Source: Aplysia californica (taxonomy: Eukaryota > Mollusca > Gastropoda > Aplysiida > Aplysiidae). From it: 64,000 nucleotides of DNA. Shown piece by piece: positions 1 through 12,300 of this stretch. The notes below the pieces were generated by a model. It was not told the origin of the DNA. It made no database searches and saw only the letters and a program-made list of their open reading frames with translations. Location: NCBI RefSeq assembly GCF_000002075.1, contig NW_004797313.1:1997019-2061018 (forward strand). Reading direction: 5' to 3'. How positions within the stretch are numbered: position 1 is the first letter of the stretch; every line of letters begins with the position of its first letter. Made by a program: the position numbers and the translations under genes.

Positions 1-33
<33 letters not shown>

Positions 34-1746
34 CTCACTCACCCCATCTCCCTCTCCCCGGGCGTAGCATTTTCGTAGACGGTAACTTTTCTCCCGAAAT
101 TTCAATATTTCCGGAAAAATGGGCTGTTCCAGACGATATGTTTCTTTTTATGCAGTTCAAGCTCCCCTTTTATGTTTAAGCTGTTCGGCATTCCCTTTTT
201 TCAGTCTTGTCTGTTTTCGAAATTCTGTCATGTTTTCCCCTCTTGACCTTCAACTCATTTCCAAGGGATGGGCTTCTCTGTGATTTTTGTGAATACCTGA
301 TTTTATAGTCATGGCAGGTAGAGGGGCAACACGTTTGGTTTCATATTTGTCATAACCGTAACTTGTCTTTTCTTCTCGGGTCTTCTAATGTCATAAAAAC
401 ACTCACGAGCACGTACCTACATTAATTCTTTCTCAGCCATCAGGCCGCATTTTCTGCCTTCAGAGTGACATGCTTTCTGTCTAGTAGGGCATTGACCTCC
501 TATTACAGAACATAAAGAAAGAAAGCTCCGCATACTTTTGAAGGAGTTATGCTCATCCCTGAGTTCTGCCCTCGATCCCCCACTCACCCCCTTCTCCTTT
601 TTTTTTGTTTTGTTTTTTTTGTTCGCTGGATTGTTTATTAAGACTGGTCTGAGCATTACTGTGTAGTTATTTTCTCATGATCTGAAATCTCCCTAACAAA
701 TGGTGGTTATTGAGTCGATGTGCTTCTCTGTCCCCCGACTTAAATCTTTGTAACGGCTCGGTATTTAACACATCACTTTTAACCTGACGCGGTTGGCGTG
801 TTTTCCTCTATACAGTTGTTTTGAAAAGTGCAAACTTTTCTCTTCGCTCTTCGCAGCTTCATGGACAAGAATATTTATTTCGGCGAATTGGCTCGTTGCT
901 TCGGGTTTTTTAAGTTAGTATCAAAGGGGAACCGAGTTCCTTATGCATAGGAGGCCGGGAAAAAGCCCAATTACTTGCTGAAAATTGATGTGACAAGATT
1001 CATTTGGCGTTGAGATGCTAGCGTGAGAGATCTTTAGACGGTTAGGTTTGTCATACGTTTGACCACACTTTTGCAAATACTGTAGTTGTGTAATCGAGCT
1101 AATTTCTTTACACCCCCCCAAAAAAGTTTGAGACGTTGCTTGTTTGTTCGTTTGTTTGTTTTTGGGGAGGGGGTACTTTAAAAAAAGAATTTGCAAGGAT
1201 AAAACGAGGATAACAATTTTCGTTTCGAAGCTTACATAAAGATGACAAATGGGGAAAGTCTGAACAAATCAATAAATGGTTTCCCTTAATAGATTTATAG
1301 AAATTCCCAATTTGCTGGAACCCTCGCAAGGAGCCTCAATAATTCAAATCATGACATTTGATCAGGACTTTTGTGGGCGGTGTGTCGGAACCAAGGATGT
1401 ATAGTGACCGGAAATGACATGTAAATGCCCGTGACGTCTGTGGCGCTTGTGATCTCAGTCGATTATGCGAAATGATGGTAATGCGATACTCGGGAAAATG
1501 GCGAGTGGAATAGCAACGAAAGCTCTTTGACGTCAAACAAGATGTCACCCGCTTCCCGTCGACTTAATTCAAAGAGAGAGGGAGAGAATTCTGTGCACTT
1601 GATTGGCCTTCCCTGTACTAACCCTTCGACCCATTGACATGAGCCTTGATTAACCCTGCTTTGTCTAATGTTCCCTCCCCTGACATTTGCTCTGTGCTGA
1701 ATTTTGGGAGTGTTCATAAATTCCAAGAGAGTTGTGTCTGGTTGTT

Positions 1747-1837
1747 ATGTATGTGTGTGTGTGTGTATGTGTGTGTGTGTTTGTGGTGTATGTGTGTGTG
1801 TGGTGTATGTGTGTGTGTGTGTATGTGTGTGTTTGTG

Positions 1838-1880
<43 letters not shown>

Positions 1881-1888
1881 TGTTTGTG

Positions 1889-1934
<46 letters not shown>
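1747..1934. repeat. TG/TATG microsatellite
   Basis: Compound (TG)n with TATG and TTTGTGG interruptions that themselves repeat at about 40-60 bp spacing. The long open frames here are artefacts. Confidence 0.98.
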
Positions 1935-2283
1935 ATGAGCGGGTGTGGTGTGTGTTGTATGCTTGTAACCTCTGTGTATACTTTACGAATCTGAAATATG
2001 GCTGTAGTTTGAAAAAAATGGATCTTTTAAAACAGTAATTTTGATAGTGTTCCCCTTTTAATTCCAATGCACGTATATTCTTGTCACCATTGTCCCATTG
2101 AATTGCGTTTCTGACAGTCTTATCGGAGATGAGCTTTGAATCTGTGGTCTCGTCTTTTAGAATGATTATTCTTTGTGTATCTCCACTCCATGTTTCTATG
2201 AACAGTTTTTACTGCTGAAGAACGCTTTTTTTTGGTTGTCGTGCAGCTTTACCAATGCGTTTCTGTTCGCTGTGTGAGCTCAC

Positions 2284-2284
<1 letters not shown>

Positions 2285-2350
<66 letters not shown>
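2285..2350. repeat. (TG)n microsatellite
   Basis: About 33 uninterrupted TG dinucleotides. Confidence 0.98.
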
Positions 2351-2353
<3 letters not shown>

Positions 2354-3154
2354 GCTCGTGCGTGCATACATGCGTGTGTTTGTGTGGACAAGTGTGTTGC
2401 TTTTTATACGTCATATACAAGGGTGTGTGCTTGTTCTAGTGATCCCGTGGAGAAAGTTTGTATATTTTCCTTTTGATTTTTAGTTTACAGAGTTGAAGTT
2501 GTTTTTTTTTTTCTTTTTGGCTCCAGCTGTGGTCCCCATGGCTTTTTTTGTCCCAACCTTTTGATTGGCTGTATTTATTTGACTGCCGTCCCTGGTCCTG
2601 GTGATTTCCTTTAGTTGTTATATTGCTCTCCTGCTTTGAACCCACACCTTATGCAGTGCTTTCTGGCTGTCAGTTAATACGTTTTCCCCAGTTCATTTTC
2701 GCTAATCAAGTAATGTCCGCTTTGATTGTACTCTTTGGGGTTTTTACGTACAAAATGTTTCGTTTTTGCCTTATATTCTTCATTTCCATACGTTTTCGCA
2801 TCATACACGAATCTTCCTATGCTTTTGAATGGCTTCTATAATTTTGCATGGCAGCATGGATTTTACACAGCATGGCTTGATAGCAGTGTAATATGTTATA
2901 TATTGTTGTTTTATATTAATCTCCTTCTGTGTGGGGAAACTTTCTTGTGGGTCCATAATTTTTGTAGGTACTTATGTGAAGTCCCCTATAGGTCGTAATT
3001 GTGTTTTCCTCTTTTGTTTCTTCGATAGCTCTAACTTTATCGCCAGTCTCACATGACTGTTGTTGTCCCTTTGTTTTCTCTTTTAACGCGAAAACTTGGG
3101 ACTTGCAATGTACAGGCTTTTAACTTTACACTTCCACTCTTTTATTATTTCGCA

Positions 3155-3312
3155 ACTCACTCACTCACTCACTCACTCACTCACTCACTCACTCACTCAC
3201 TCACTCACTCACTCACTCACTCACTCAATCACACACTGACTCACTGACTCACTGACTCAACTTTCGTTTCGTCACTGACTCACTGACTCAACTTTCGTTT
3301 CGTTTCCTTTCG

Positions 3313-3367
<55 letters not shown>
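3155..3367. repeat. (ACTC)n, GACTC and (CT)n block
   Basis: (ACTC)n from 3155 to 3226. Then CACTGACT steps with a duplicated segment containing CAACTTTCGTTTCG, then (CT)n from about 3317 to 3367. Confidence 0.97.
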
Positions 3368-3372
<5 letters not shown>

Positions 3373-4460
3373 GAAGTCTTTTTTACGCTCATTTTTAATT
3401 CTTTCAAATGTGATTTTGTATATGTGCATCATTGTTCTGATCGTAATTTTAATGTCTTAGTAACCGCATGTCTTAGTCTCCCTTCTTTCTTCCGTTGTGT
3501 GTGCTCCCGCCCCCCCGCCCAACCATACGAATCTGCTGTACTAAAAATAATTCTTGGTGCACGGAAAACATGCCATATATTCATTAACCCTTTTTAAGTA
3601 AGGCACATCTCTTCGAGTTCATGAGACATACGTCTCATTGCTTGTCGAAAACTTGAACCCCCTCTTTATACATAAATATCGATTGCGGCAGCGTTTTGAT
3701 GATAAAAGACAAAAAGAGGGACCCAATAAGGGCATGGAAAGTATGAAGATGGGGGAGATTTTCTTCTGTTGTTTCTATTTGTCTATCTTGCTCTTTCCCC
3801 ACTAAATGACCGTTACCAGGTGGATGTATTTCTCTTTACCCAAGCAAATCTAATCCAAATTGTGTCACAGTAAAACTATGCCTTCTGTTAAAGAGATTTT
3901 GTCTGAGACCTTTCCCCCCTCTTTGCTTCTCTTGAACTTTCTGTCTCGATTTAGCTGCTCTGTCTAGCATTTTCACTAGGGAGACTGGAACTAAGTGAAA
4001 CGGAAACTAAGTGAAACGGACAGACACATTTTGTCTGCGTCTTTCCCCTTCATGAACCATGCACTTATAGCCCCAAATGGTTTAATGCTTATTTTATAAG
4101 GTTTTGTGTGCTACTAAGGTGGGTTGATATTAACATATTTGGCTCGTATTTGTTCGGCTTGATCTCCCTGTCCCTGTTGGTTCCATTATTCAACAAGGGA
4201 GTTGATGTTAACGTTTTTAGGAACTATTTTCAGTTAGGATTTTGCATTTTTTCACACTACTAGCCGTTGCTTTCACATGTATGTTTACTATGGGCTTTAC
4301 TTAAGCATTTAGCAGAAGCTTTATCTAGACGCTTATTATTAGCTGACAGTAAGTTTTGGCTTCAATAAGAAAGAGATACAGGTATAAATGGCTGACGTTT
4401 ACAGGAGCAATACAGATGGTTTAGGAAGTGCTTACAACACTTGAAGTGATGCTCTCGCAG

Positions 4461-4524
4461 TCTAAGTTTCACCCGGAGCAAGAACGTGCGCTGAACACTC
4501 TGAGTGACGAGACCGGCTACTCGG
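4461..4524 (+). CDS. Candidate upstream exon of the MPRIP-like gene (phase unresolved)
   Basis: After the acceptor CTCTCGCAG, one frame stays open and looks coding (SKFHPEQERALNTLSDETG...), ending at a GTGCGT donor. The 64 bp starts in phase 0 and ends in phase 1. The next recognised exon (5011) must be entered in phase 0, so the two cannot be joined directly. It may join an unseen exon, use another donor (GTGTGA or GTGAGA lie just downstream), be an alternative exon, or contain a one-base error in the GGG at the donor. Confidence 0.45.
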
Positions 4525-4584
4525 GTGCGTTGTGTGAGAACAGGGGTTGAAATGAGTTAGCAAAGGGATGTTGGATTCACTTTT

Positions 4585-5010
4585 CAGTAGGGTGGGACAG
4601 TAACGCGATGTCTGCTGTTGTCTATGAGCCATGAGTAGGGTGAGACAGTAACGCGATGTCTGCTGTTGTCTAGGAGCCATGAGTAGGGTGGGACAGTAAC
4701 GCGATGTCTGCTGTTGTCTAGGAGCCATGAGTAGGGTGGGACAGTAACGCGGTATGTTCGCTGTTGTCTAGGAGCCATGAGTAGGGTGGGACAGTAACGC
4801 GATGTCTGCTGTTGTCTAGGAGCCATGAGTAGGGTGGGACAGTAATGCGATGTCTGCTGTTGTCTAGGAGCCATGAGTAGGGTGGGGCAGTAACGCGATG
4901 TCTGCTGTTGTCTAGGAGCCATGAGTAGGGTGGGACAGTAACGCGATGTCTGCTGTTTAGGAGCCATGAGTAGGGTGGGACAGTAACGCGGTATGTTCGC
5001 TGTTGTCTAG
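4585..5010 (+). repeat. 48-bp minisatellite carrying splice-acceptor copies
   Basis: Units begin (GCG) at 4605, 4653, 4701, 4749, 4799, 4847, 4895, 4943 and 4988: spacings 48, 48, 48, 50, 48, 48, 48, 45. Most units contain TGCTGTTGTCTAGGAG; the first has TCTATGAG and the 45-bp unit has CTGTTTAG. The last copy is the working acceptor of the exon at 5011. Two units carry the variant GCGGTATGTTCG. Confidence 0.95.
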
Positions 5011-5118
5011 GAGGAGTACCCCGGCCCGGAGGACACAGACCCAGACGAAGTGGGCAGTGCCACGGCCTCAGACGTCGTGGGTGGTGATGAGGCCCTTGTG
5101 GAGATACTGGAGACAGAG
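5011..5118 (+). CDS. MPRIP-like exon 1 in window, acidic segment
   Basis: 36 codons, phase 0-0, encoding an acidic stretch (EEYPGPEDTDPDEVG... to VEILETE). The acceptor TGTTGTCTAG is the last copy of a motif repeated through the 48-bp minisatellite just upstream. The donor runs straight into a TG microsatellite. Frame is fixed by the next exon, which is open as coiled coil only in phase 0. Confidence 0.75.
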
Positions 5119-5240
5119 GTCTGTGTGTGCGTGCGTGCGTGCGTGTGTGTATGTGTGTGTGTGTGTGCGCACACGCATGTGTGTGAGCAGGTGTGAGTGT
5201 TTGCTTTGATGTGTACGTGTGTGGGTGTGTGTAATATGTG

Positions 5241-5312
<72 letters not shown>

Positions 5313-8300
5313 ACGCTTGGGTATGCATGTGGAGAGAGAAAGAAAGAAAAAAGAAGAGACAGGTCTGCCTTATTTTTACACAATCCAGTCACAAATCTAT
5401 TACAAAGGTATCCTTTGTGGCTGAAATGTGTTGACTCAGAGAAGACGGACTTGCGTTTTACACTATTTTGGTGCTGTGAATAAGGATTAACCACAGGTTT
5501 TTTTATCAACTGTTTTTTTTTTCTAACTCTACTAATATAGTAACATTATCTTGCAGGGCTTGTTAATATGTATCAGCCTTCTAGAGGCAAATGCAGGAGT
5601 TTTATCCACTCATTACAGGCCTAGCTGGCTGTAGCATTACAGGGTGGTATTACAGCTCTTTATACACACACCATAAGGGTTTGATTTTAAGCTTTTACTA
5701 ATGCAAATGTTTGCTTTTTTAAAGGAAAATTTGCTGGAAAGATAATATTAGCTTTTGGCTTGCAAAATTTTGTATTTTAGAGTACTAGAAATGCATAGTA
5801 AAAGGGTTTTTATTGTTTATTCTTGTTGTGTTTTGTTAGTTTGTTTTGACATTAGCAACCTCATAATCTCAGTTAATCTGTGTTTTGTTTGATAATTGCA
5901 TCTTACATCATACTGGTAATGAAGTTTGTTGTTGACATTATCTTTTGCACTACAACTATGTTACTCTTCTTGACTTTGCTCAATGGAATAACGTCAACTT
6001 TAAATACTCTGTCTCTATGGCAGGCCTCCTCTCAATTCCACTGGCTCTGATCCACCACTGTGTGCATCCACCTCTACTTCTGTCATTGTGCCTTCAAAAG
6101 CAAAGCATTTCAGATTGCCCCAGAAGCTTATTTCTCACCCAGAGTCTCTTCCCTACTGAAATCGAGTCCATTTGTTTTATGGCCTTCTTTGACTTCGTAC
6201 TTCACTATGCTGCAGTAGATTTTTACTCAAGAAGGAAACATTCATCTTTTTATGTTCAAGTTAGATCATCCACACAGAGTCTGTTTCCTATATTTGTTTG
6301 AAATGGGGACTCCAGAGAGACTACTAATGTACAGGTGGTTTAAGGATGGGTTTTTTTCCTTCCTGATCTCTCAATATTTTAATATTTTTTGGCTTGCTTT
6401 CCCATTTGTCTTTATTTTTGCCCTTTTGCCTTTTTGCCTTGCTTTCTCCACCCCTTGCTCAAAATAAGCTTCATATTGTCTCATTTCTTGCTTGACTTCC
6501 GTCAAACCGTGCTAAATTGTGTGTAATGACAGTGTATGGTGCTCCTCACAGGTGGAGTCATTGAAGGACCGGCTGGAGCACACCCAGACAGAGCTGGACA
6601 AGGTGCATAAAGACAACATTGACCTCAAGTCACGACTGCACAAAGAGGCCACTCAGGTACAATTTCGCCCCCATTTTGATATACCTGTTGGGTTCTCATA
6701 TTGTCATAGGACGAAAGTAAAATGAACTCGATAGTGTTTCACCCTTTTCTTTTTTTGTAAGTGTTTTACGGCGCTTGCAACTGCGTATGGTCATATGAGC
6801 AGGCTGGACACATTAAACATTATCAGTAGGTGGGAAATTTTGAATTTTATCGGGTGGCAGCCAAAGCCTACTCTTATTGATTTTGGACCACCAAGGGATC
6901 TTTAACCTGCGCAACTTGTACACAGGACCTCCGAGATTTTTTTCACCCTTGTTCGAGAAGGCTAGGTGTAGATCTTTTGTACCATAAGATCAGGGGTGTG
7001 GCTGAAAGACAGCAGTAAGAAGGCCAAGGAGTAGCAGTAGAAAGGCTGCAGAAAGAGTCAGGGAGCCCAGAGGAGAAGGCAAAGGAGGTAAGGGGGTGGG
7101 GGCAGAAAGTGGAGACAAAAGCAGATGACATTTTTAGAGAGCAGGAAAGGATGTGAAATGAAAAAATTTAGTGAAAAAAGTGTTCTGTTGTTGTCAAGAT
7201 TCAAACCCGGGACTTGTTGAATGTGGTCTTAACCTGTAGACCACAAGAGCCCCCTTCACCTTTTCAATTACTTACTGGTTTTGATAAGGGCACTAAACAC
7301 ATACGCTAAATAATGTTTAAGAAAATCCAGAATGAGAGAGAAAAAAAGTGCAGAAAGTCCATTACCACTGAAGTGGCATAAATGAACTCTCGTGAATGTG
7401 GTGAGTACTTCCCTTGTCTTAATTGTGACTGTTACTATTTTTCCAAGAGTTTTAGTTTTTTACCTCTATAGGTGAAAGATTTGTCTGTGTTTCTTGTGTT
7501 CTCCCCCATACCCACCTGTGTCTGTTTATTTTGTAATCTCCTTTGTATTTAGGTCTTCCTTTGTGGTTTGTTATGTTCCCTGCTCACTTTATACATAGAT
7601 CTCCCCTTTTCACAGAGTGTGGACAGCGGCTACAGTACTGGAAGTCGATGGGCACAAAACTCAAGTCAGAACGAGGTAATCAGTTTACAGTAAAAATCTG
7701 CTGCTCTTTAGGGAATAGATTCCTGGCAGGTGGGCAAATTTTATAGACCTTGTCATAAGTTTCATTGAACCCAACTGATCTTCAATTTCACTACAGAAAC
7801 ATGAAAGTATTTTTACTCTTAGATATACCTTGTATTCTTGTGTTACAACCATTTTCTGCTTGTCAACGTGAAGAAAATTGCACGAGTTTCATGGGGGGAC
7901 TGAAGTATCGTACTTTATATTTAGTACTGTATTTTCTTTTCCAAAAGCAAAAGTTTGACATTATGGCTACAGTACAGTACAGCATTACCGAACTTAGCTT
8001 TGGAGGGAGTGGGGTGGTGCAAAAAATAGATGCTTCGCAACTTTTAGGAGTTAAAACCCCTCTCATGATGCAATTGTACATATGAACCTCTGTGCCCAGA
8101 CGTTTGTCAGTGATATTTTTCCTATTGTTTATTCTCTACCTCCATTATTTCTTCTTTCTTTCCTCCTTTTTTATTATCCCCCTGGGAGCCAAGTGCTCTG
8201 ATTTGGAAAAGATCTGTTTGCGTCTAGAGTGACATTATACTCCTGTTAGAAAGGTAATCTGCTTCTCAACGATAGCAACACAAAGTTATCAGATGGTTTT

Positions 8301-9297
8301 GCATTGTGTTTGCAGCAGCAAGGCCTGAAGCGTCAGCTGAAAGAGTCACGGGATGTGGTGCAGAGGCAGCGACTTGACATTGAGAGCTTAAAAAGTAAAC
8401 TGGATATGTCTGTTTCCAAACTGACCGGCACTGAGAAGGCTTTATCAGAGGCTCTCCGTGACTACAAACAAGAGAAAGACAAAGTGAGTAGGGAAAGGGT
8501 TTTATTTTGAGGTGTTCAGTATCCTTTTTACTTTGTAGGAGTAGTGTTTTTCCTTCATTCTCCTCCCTGATCTCTCCTCTTGTGTTTCAACCTTTTTGTC
8601 TATGGAATGGTCAACTAAAGGACCTTCAAGTTCTAGAACAGCCACTTTTTGTATTGTACTTAATAGTCCTACAAAGTCTCAGTGCCTCTCATTTTTGAGG
8701 CAACTACATGCTGATTTTTAAAGTGCTCTGTAATAATAAGAACCAACAAAAAGACTCCACAATGTTGGGTAGGGATTAATGTAGAGTTTTGCTGCTTAAA
8801 AGTATAATTTTTACTAGGATTCTCTAACTTGTTCTGTCACCTCAGTTTCTGAAAATGAGCTCTGAGTGGAACCGGCGCATCCGCACCATGGAGAGCCAGT
8901 CCAAGGACAGCCTTCACAAGTTGGAACGCAACCGTGAGACCCTGCAGGCCAAGGAGAGAGAGTGCCGGAGACTGGAGGCCGAGGTGAAGAACAATCTGCA
9001 GCGTATGCGGGAACAGGAGAGGGAGATCCTCAAGCTGAAAGCTGTGGAGCACGAGTACAACCTGCTGAAGGTCAGGGAATGAATCGATGAGGAATGCATG
9101 GTCGTTACTGCTGATTTTTTGTTTTGATATTTATAATCCCCTATTTACTTTCAAATCCCCCCTCTCTGTCATTCTGTCTCTCCCTTCCTCTCTTTCTCTC
9201 TCTCTCTCACACACACACATGTACACACACAAACGACACACACAAACTCAGACACACATACACTTTACACTTACATGCTCTCTCACACACACACACA

Positions 9298-9359
<62 letters not shown>

Positions 9360-12300
9360 CTCTCTCTCTCATGTTTGTTAAGACTACATGCACAGATGTA
9401 CATAGGTATGTACTAAGTTTTCTTATAGGACTTGTATTAATCTCAGTTGTTTGGAGCGACTCTAGTGTGATCTGATTTTTCATGTGCACAAGACTTTTGT
9501 TGTTTGAAAATTCTTTGAAACATTCAAATAGAGCCCAAAAGTTTTTTTCATGCCAAAAATGTTGTAAACATTTTTACATAGGAGAAGTTGGATGACCGTG
9601 AACAAGAGCTCTCAGGTCTGCGGTCGGAGCTGAAGGAGAAGGATCACTTGACCAAGAAGACGAAGGATGAGTATGAGCGCCACCTGGAGGAAATTGACAG
9701 AGAGTACAGCAGGGAGCGGGACGACCTTGAACTTCACCTGGAACAGCTGAAATCAGAGCTGTACTCGGCCCATGATCGCCAGGCGTCCATGACTGACAAC
9801 ATGACCTCAGACATGACAGAGATGATCAAGGAGAAGGATGACATCATTGCCCAGCTCGAGGAGAAGGTATAGATTTATATGCCCAGCGACACTGTGTTTA
9901 TACTGCTTCTGAAATGCGATGATATGTTTTGAATCAATTGCTAAAAATGAAGATTAGCTATGTTTCAATGATGGCTGTTTTCTGTGGAGATTAAAGAAAT
10001 TTATTCACGTTTGTTTAGCTTGTTTGATTAAGTTATCCATGCCCTGTTTTCATTCATGTAACAGAATATTTGATTTACTCAAGAAAAAATGTTTCAAGTA
10101 GAAAGCTTACATTATTTTGATTTTTTTTTTTTGTGGGGAAGAGTTTCACACTCAAATTTTTTGCTTCTTGAGATATTTTTTTAGTCTTCATCTTTGAACT
10201 CACCTGGCCCCTCTTTCTCATCATTATTTAAACGTTTGCTGTAATTACTTGGCAAAAGTTGTGGATTTATTTCTGTCAGAGTAATTTTCAACAAAGTAAT
10301 TATATACTCTCTGCAACAGATGATTGAGACTGACAAACGACTGATTGAAATGTCAGAAGAGCTGCATGCAGAGATGGGGGAGAATGCAGAAATGGCTCAT
10401 AGTATGGAGATGCTTCAGGGGGACAAAAAGAAGCTAATAGGCACCATGGAAAAGCTGGAAGCGCAGCTCATGGCTGTGCGCACCAAGGTACGACTTCATC
10501 ATCATTGCTTTACTCACCCCGGATCTGGGTGTAAGCCACTGGCAAAGACTTTTCATTTTTCTTGTCCTGGGCTAGTTTCCTGACATTATCGCGTGTCTTT
10601 TTACTTTTCTGTACTTCATTCTCTCTGACACTTCTCTGGCTGGGTACTGCTTGACAAGGGTTTTCCTTTTTTTCCATCGACTTAAGATGCATTACCTCTT
10701 TTAAAAATAATTCTTACAAGTCTCCTTGACTTGGTATATTGTTCCCTGTAAATAGCTGTTGGTGCCCCACTGTGCTCAGCTCCTAGTTTGTTTCTGACAA
10801 GATGTAGCAATTATTTTGAGATATTCCAACGCAACTTTCATTGGATATTGCAATAATTCACTCTGTAGCAAAGTGTATGGCATGATAGGCATGGATATTA
10901 AGTGATTACTGATTGTTTTAGTCAATGCAGCAACCTTCTGACAAGTGCCTGCTAATTAATGCCATGTCACTGGTGATAGTTGTCATTATTTTTCCTCATT
11001 ACTGATAAGGCCTTGTTCCAGACCTGGACTATGAAAAATAGTTAAATATTGTTCCAGTGTTTGGCTACAAATTCACACACATGGAAACCTACTCTTAGAG
11101 CCAATGTCCCTTTTTGCAATGCCTGGTTGCCTTTGAGCTGGGAGACAGGGAGAGTTGTTTCCCAGTTGCTTTTGTTGATTTCTGTTACTGCTGCCTCATT
11201 TTTTTTCTGAGTATGAAGACATGTTTGTAAAATAATGTCAGTGGACTCTGTTGAAAGAGATGGAAAGCTCAGTCCTGCGTAAAGGACCTGTTGCACTTGG
11301 AAACCAAACTTTTTGTCTATTTTAAAATATGATTTATGAATCCAAAATTTCAAAGACAATGTCTTTTGATATACTGTGTTTGAAATATTCATTACTTTGA
11401 GCACTTGAGTCTGTATGAATCCTAAAAGGAGCTCAGTCTGGTTCATCATGTATGTAACTTTGCCATGGGGAGATACTTGAGACTCATCTATGAAACTGAT
11501 TTTGCAATATCAAACAGAGCCAAAAAGTACCTCCTAATGATTGTTTTTTAGGAAGGTGTAGAAAAGTAGTTTCTCGGGTCTCCGTTTTCAGAAATTGTTT
11601 AGTGTCTTTCTGATCTAAATGACGCTAACCATGCTCCATTAAACCAGTCAAAAGTGCTACTTTTCATTTACATTCATGGTTCTTACTTTCCTCTTGACAG
11701 GTGTCGGGTTTTGAGTCTGAAAATGCTTCCCTGAAAAAGCAACTGGAAGAGTTGCGCCGTGAAAACAGCCAGTTGCAGCGAAGTCTGAGCAGTGTACAGT
11801 CCTCCAGCAGGGACGGAGCCGCCTCAGAACAGGAGCGAGAGAGGCTGCAGAAGACAATAGCAGACCTAAACTCGGAGATCACCAGTCTTCAGGTATGGCG
11901 TCTCCAACGCTTCCACTATATTAGACATCACATGTGTGAAAAGACGTCATACGATGAGCCAGATTTGAGTTATGCACCTACTTTTGAGGGGTCTTAAAGG
12001 CTCTTTAGGTAGCTGAAAGTCTAGGGTAGAGCTTGTTTCTTGCATCTGTTGCTGTTTATGTTGCCCAAAACTTCTTGTTCTATGGGTTCACATTCGATGC
12101 CCGTGCTGCAAACGTTAGACTAAGAAGGAAATGGTCAGACTCTGATCTAGGGATTATTTCAAATGCTTTAATTTCCTCCTGAAACCCATCCATGCTTACA
12201 ATGATGTCATCATTGCCTTTCTCACCCTGGGTCAGGATATAGGCCACGAACAAACACTCTCCACCTTTCCCTATCCTGGGCTAGTCGCTTGATGTTACTC

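Larger units (their letters stand above)
1..4460. other. Non-coding, AT-rich; no exon seen
   Basis: Apart from a leading CT/CA repeat (1-36) and the microsatellites listed, I see no coding exon or recognisable element. It is likely an intron or the 5' flank of the MPRIP-like gene. Confidence 0.5.

Noticed and set aside
1646-2483. Long open frames of alternating Cys-Val or His-Thr, also at 5068-5483, 9087-9489 and 34664-35314
   Set aside because: They are translations of TG/CA and CT microsatellites on either strand; no codon bias, no splice context.
4585-5010. Direct-repeat array resembling a CRISPR
   Set aside because: Units are contiguous 48-mers without unique spacers, in an animal intron; a minisatellite. 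The same holds for 21104-21780.
6024-6156. Ser/Pro-rich open stretch after CTCTATGGCAG
   Set aside because: The attractive frame is not reached in phase 0 from exon 5011, and no matching donor is seen; left out of the gene model.
7195-7262. Possible tRNA gene
   Set aside because: A- and B-box-like motifs are present but the sequence does not fold as a full cloverleaf; it is a SINE head. The same applies at 32655-32720 and 17060-17125.
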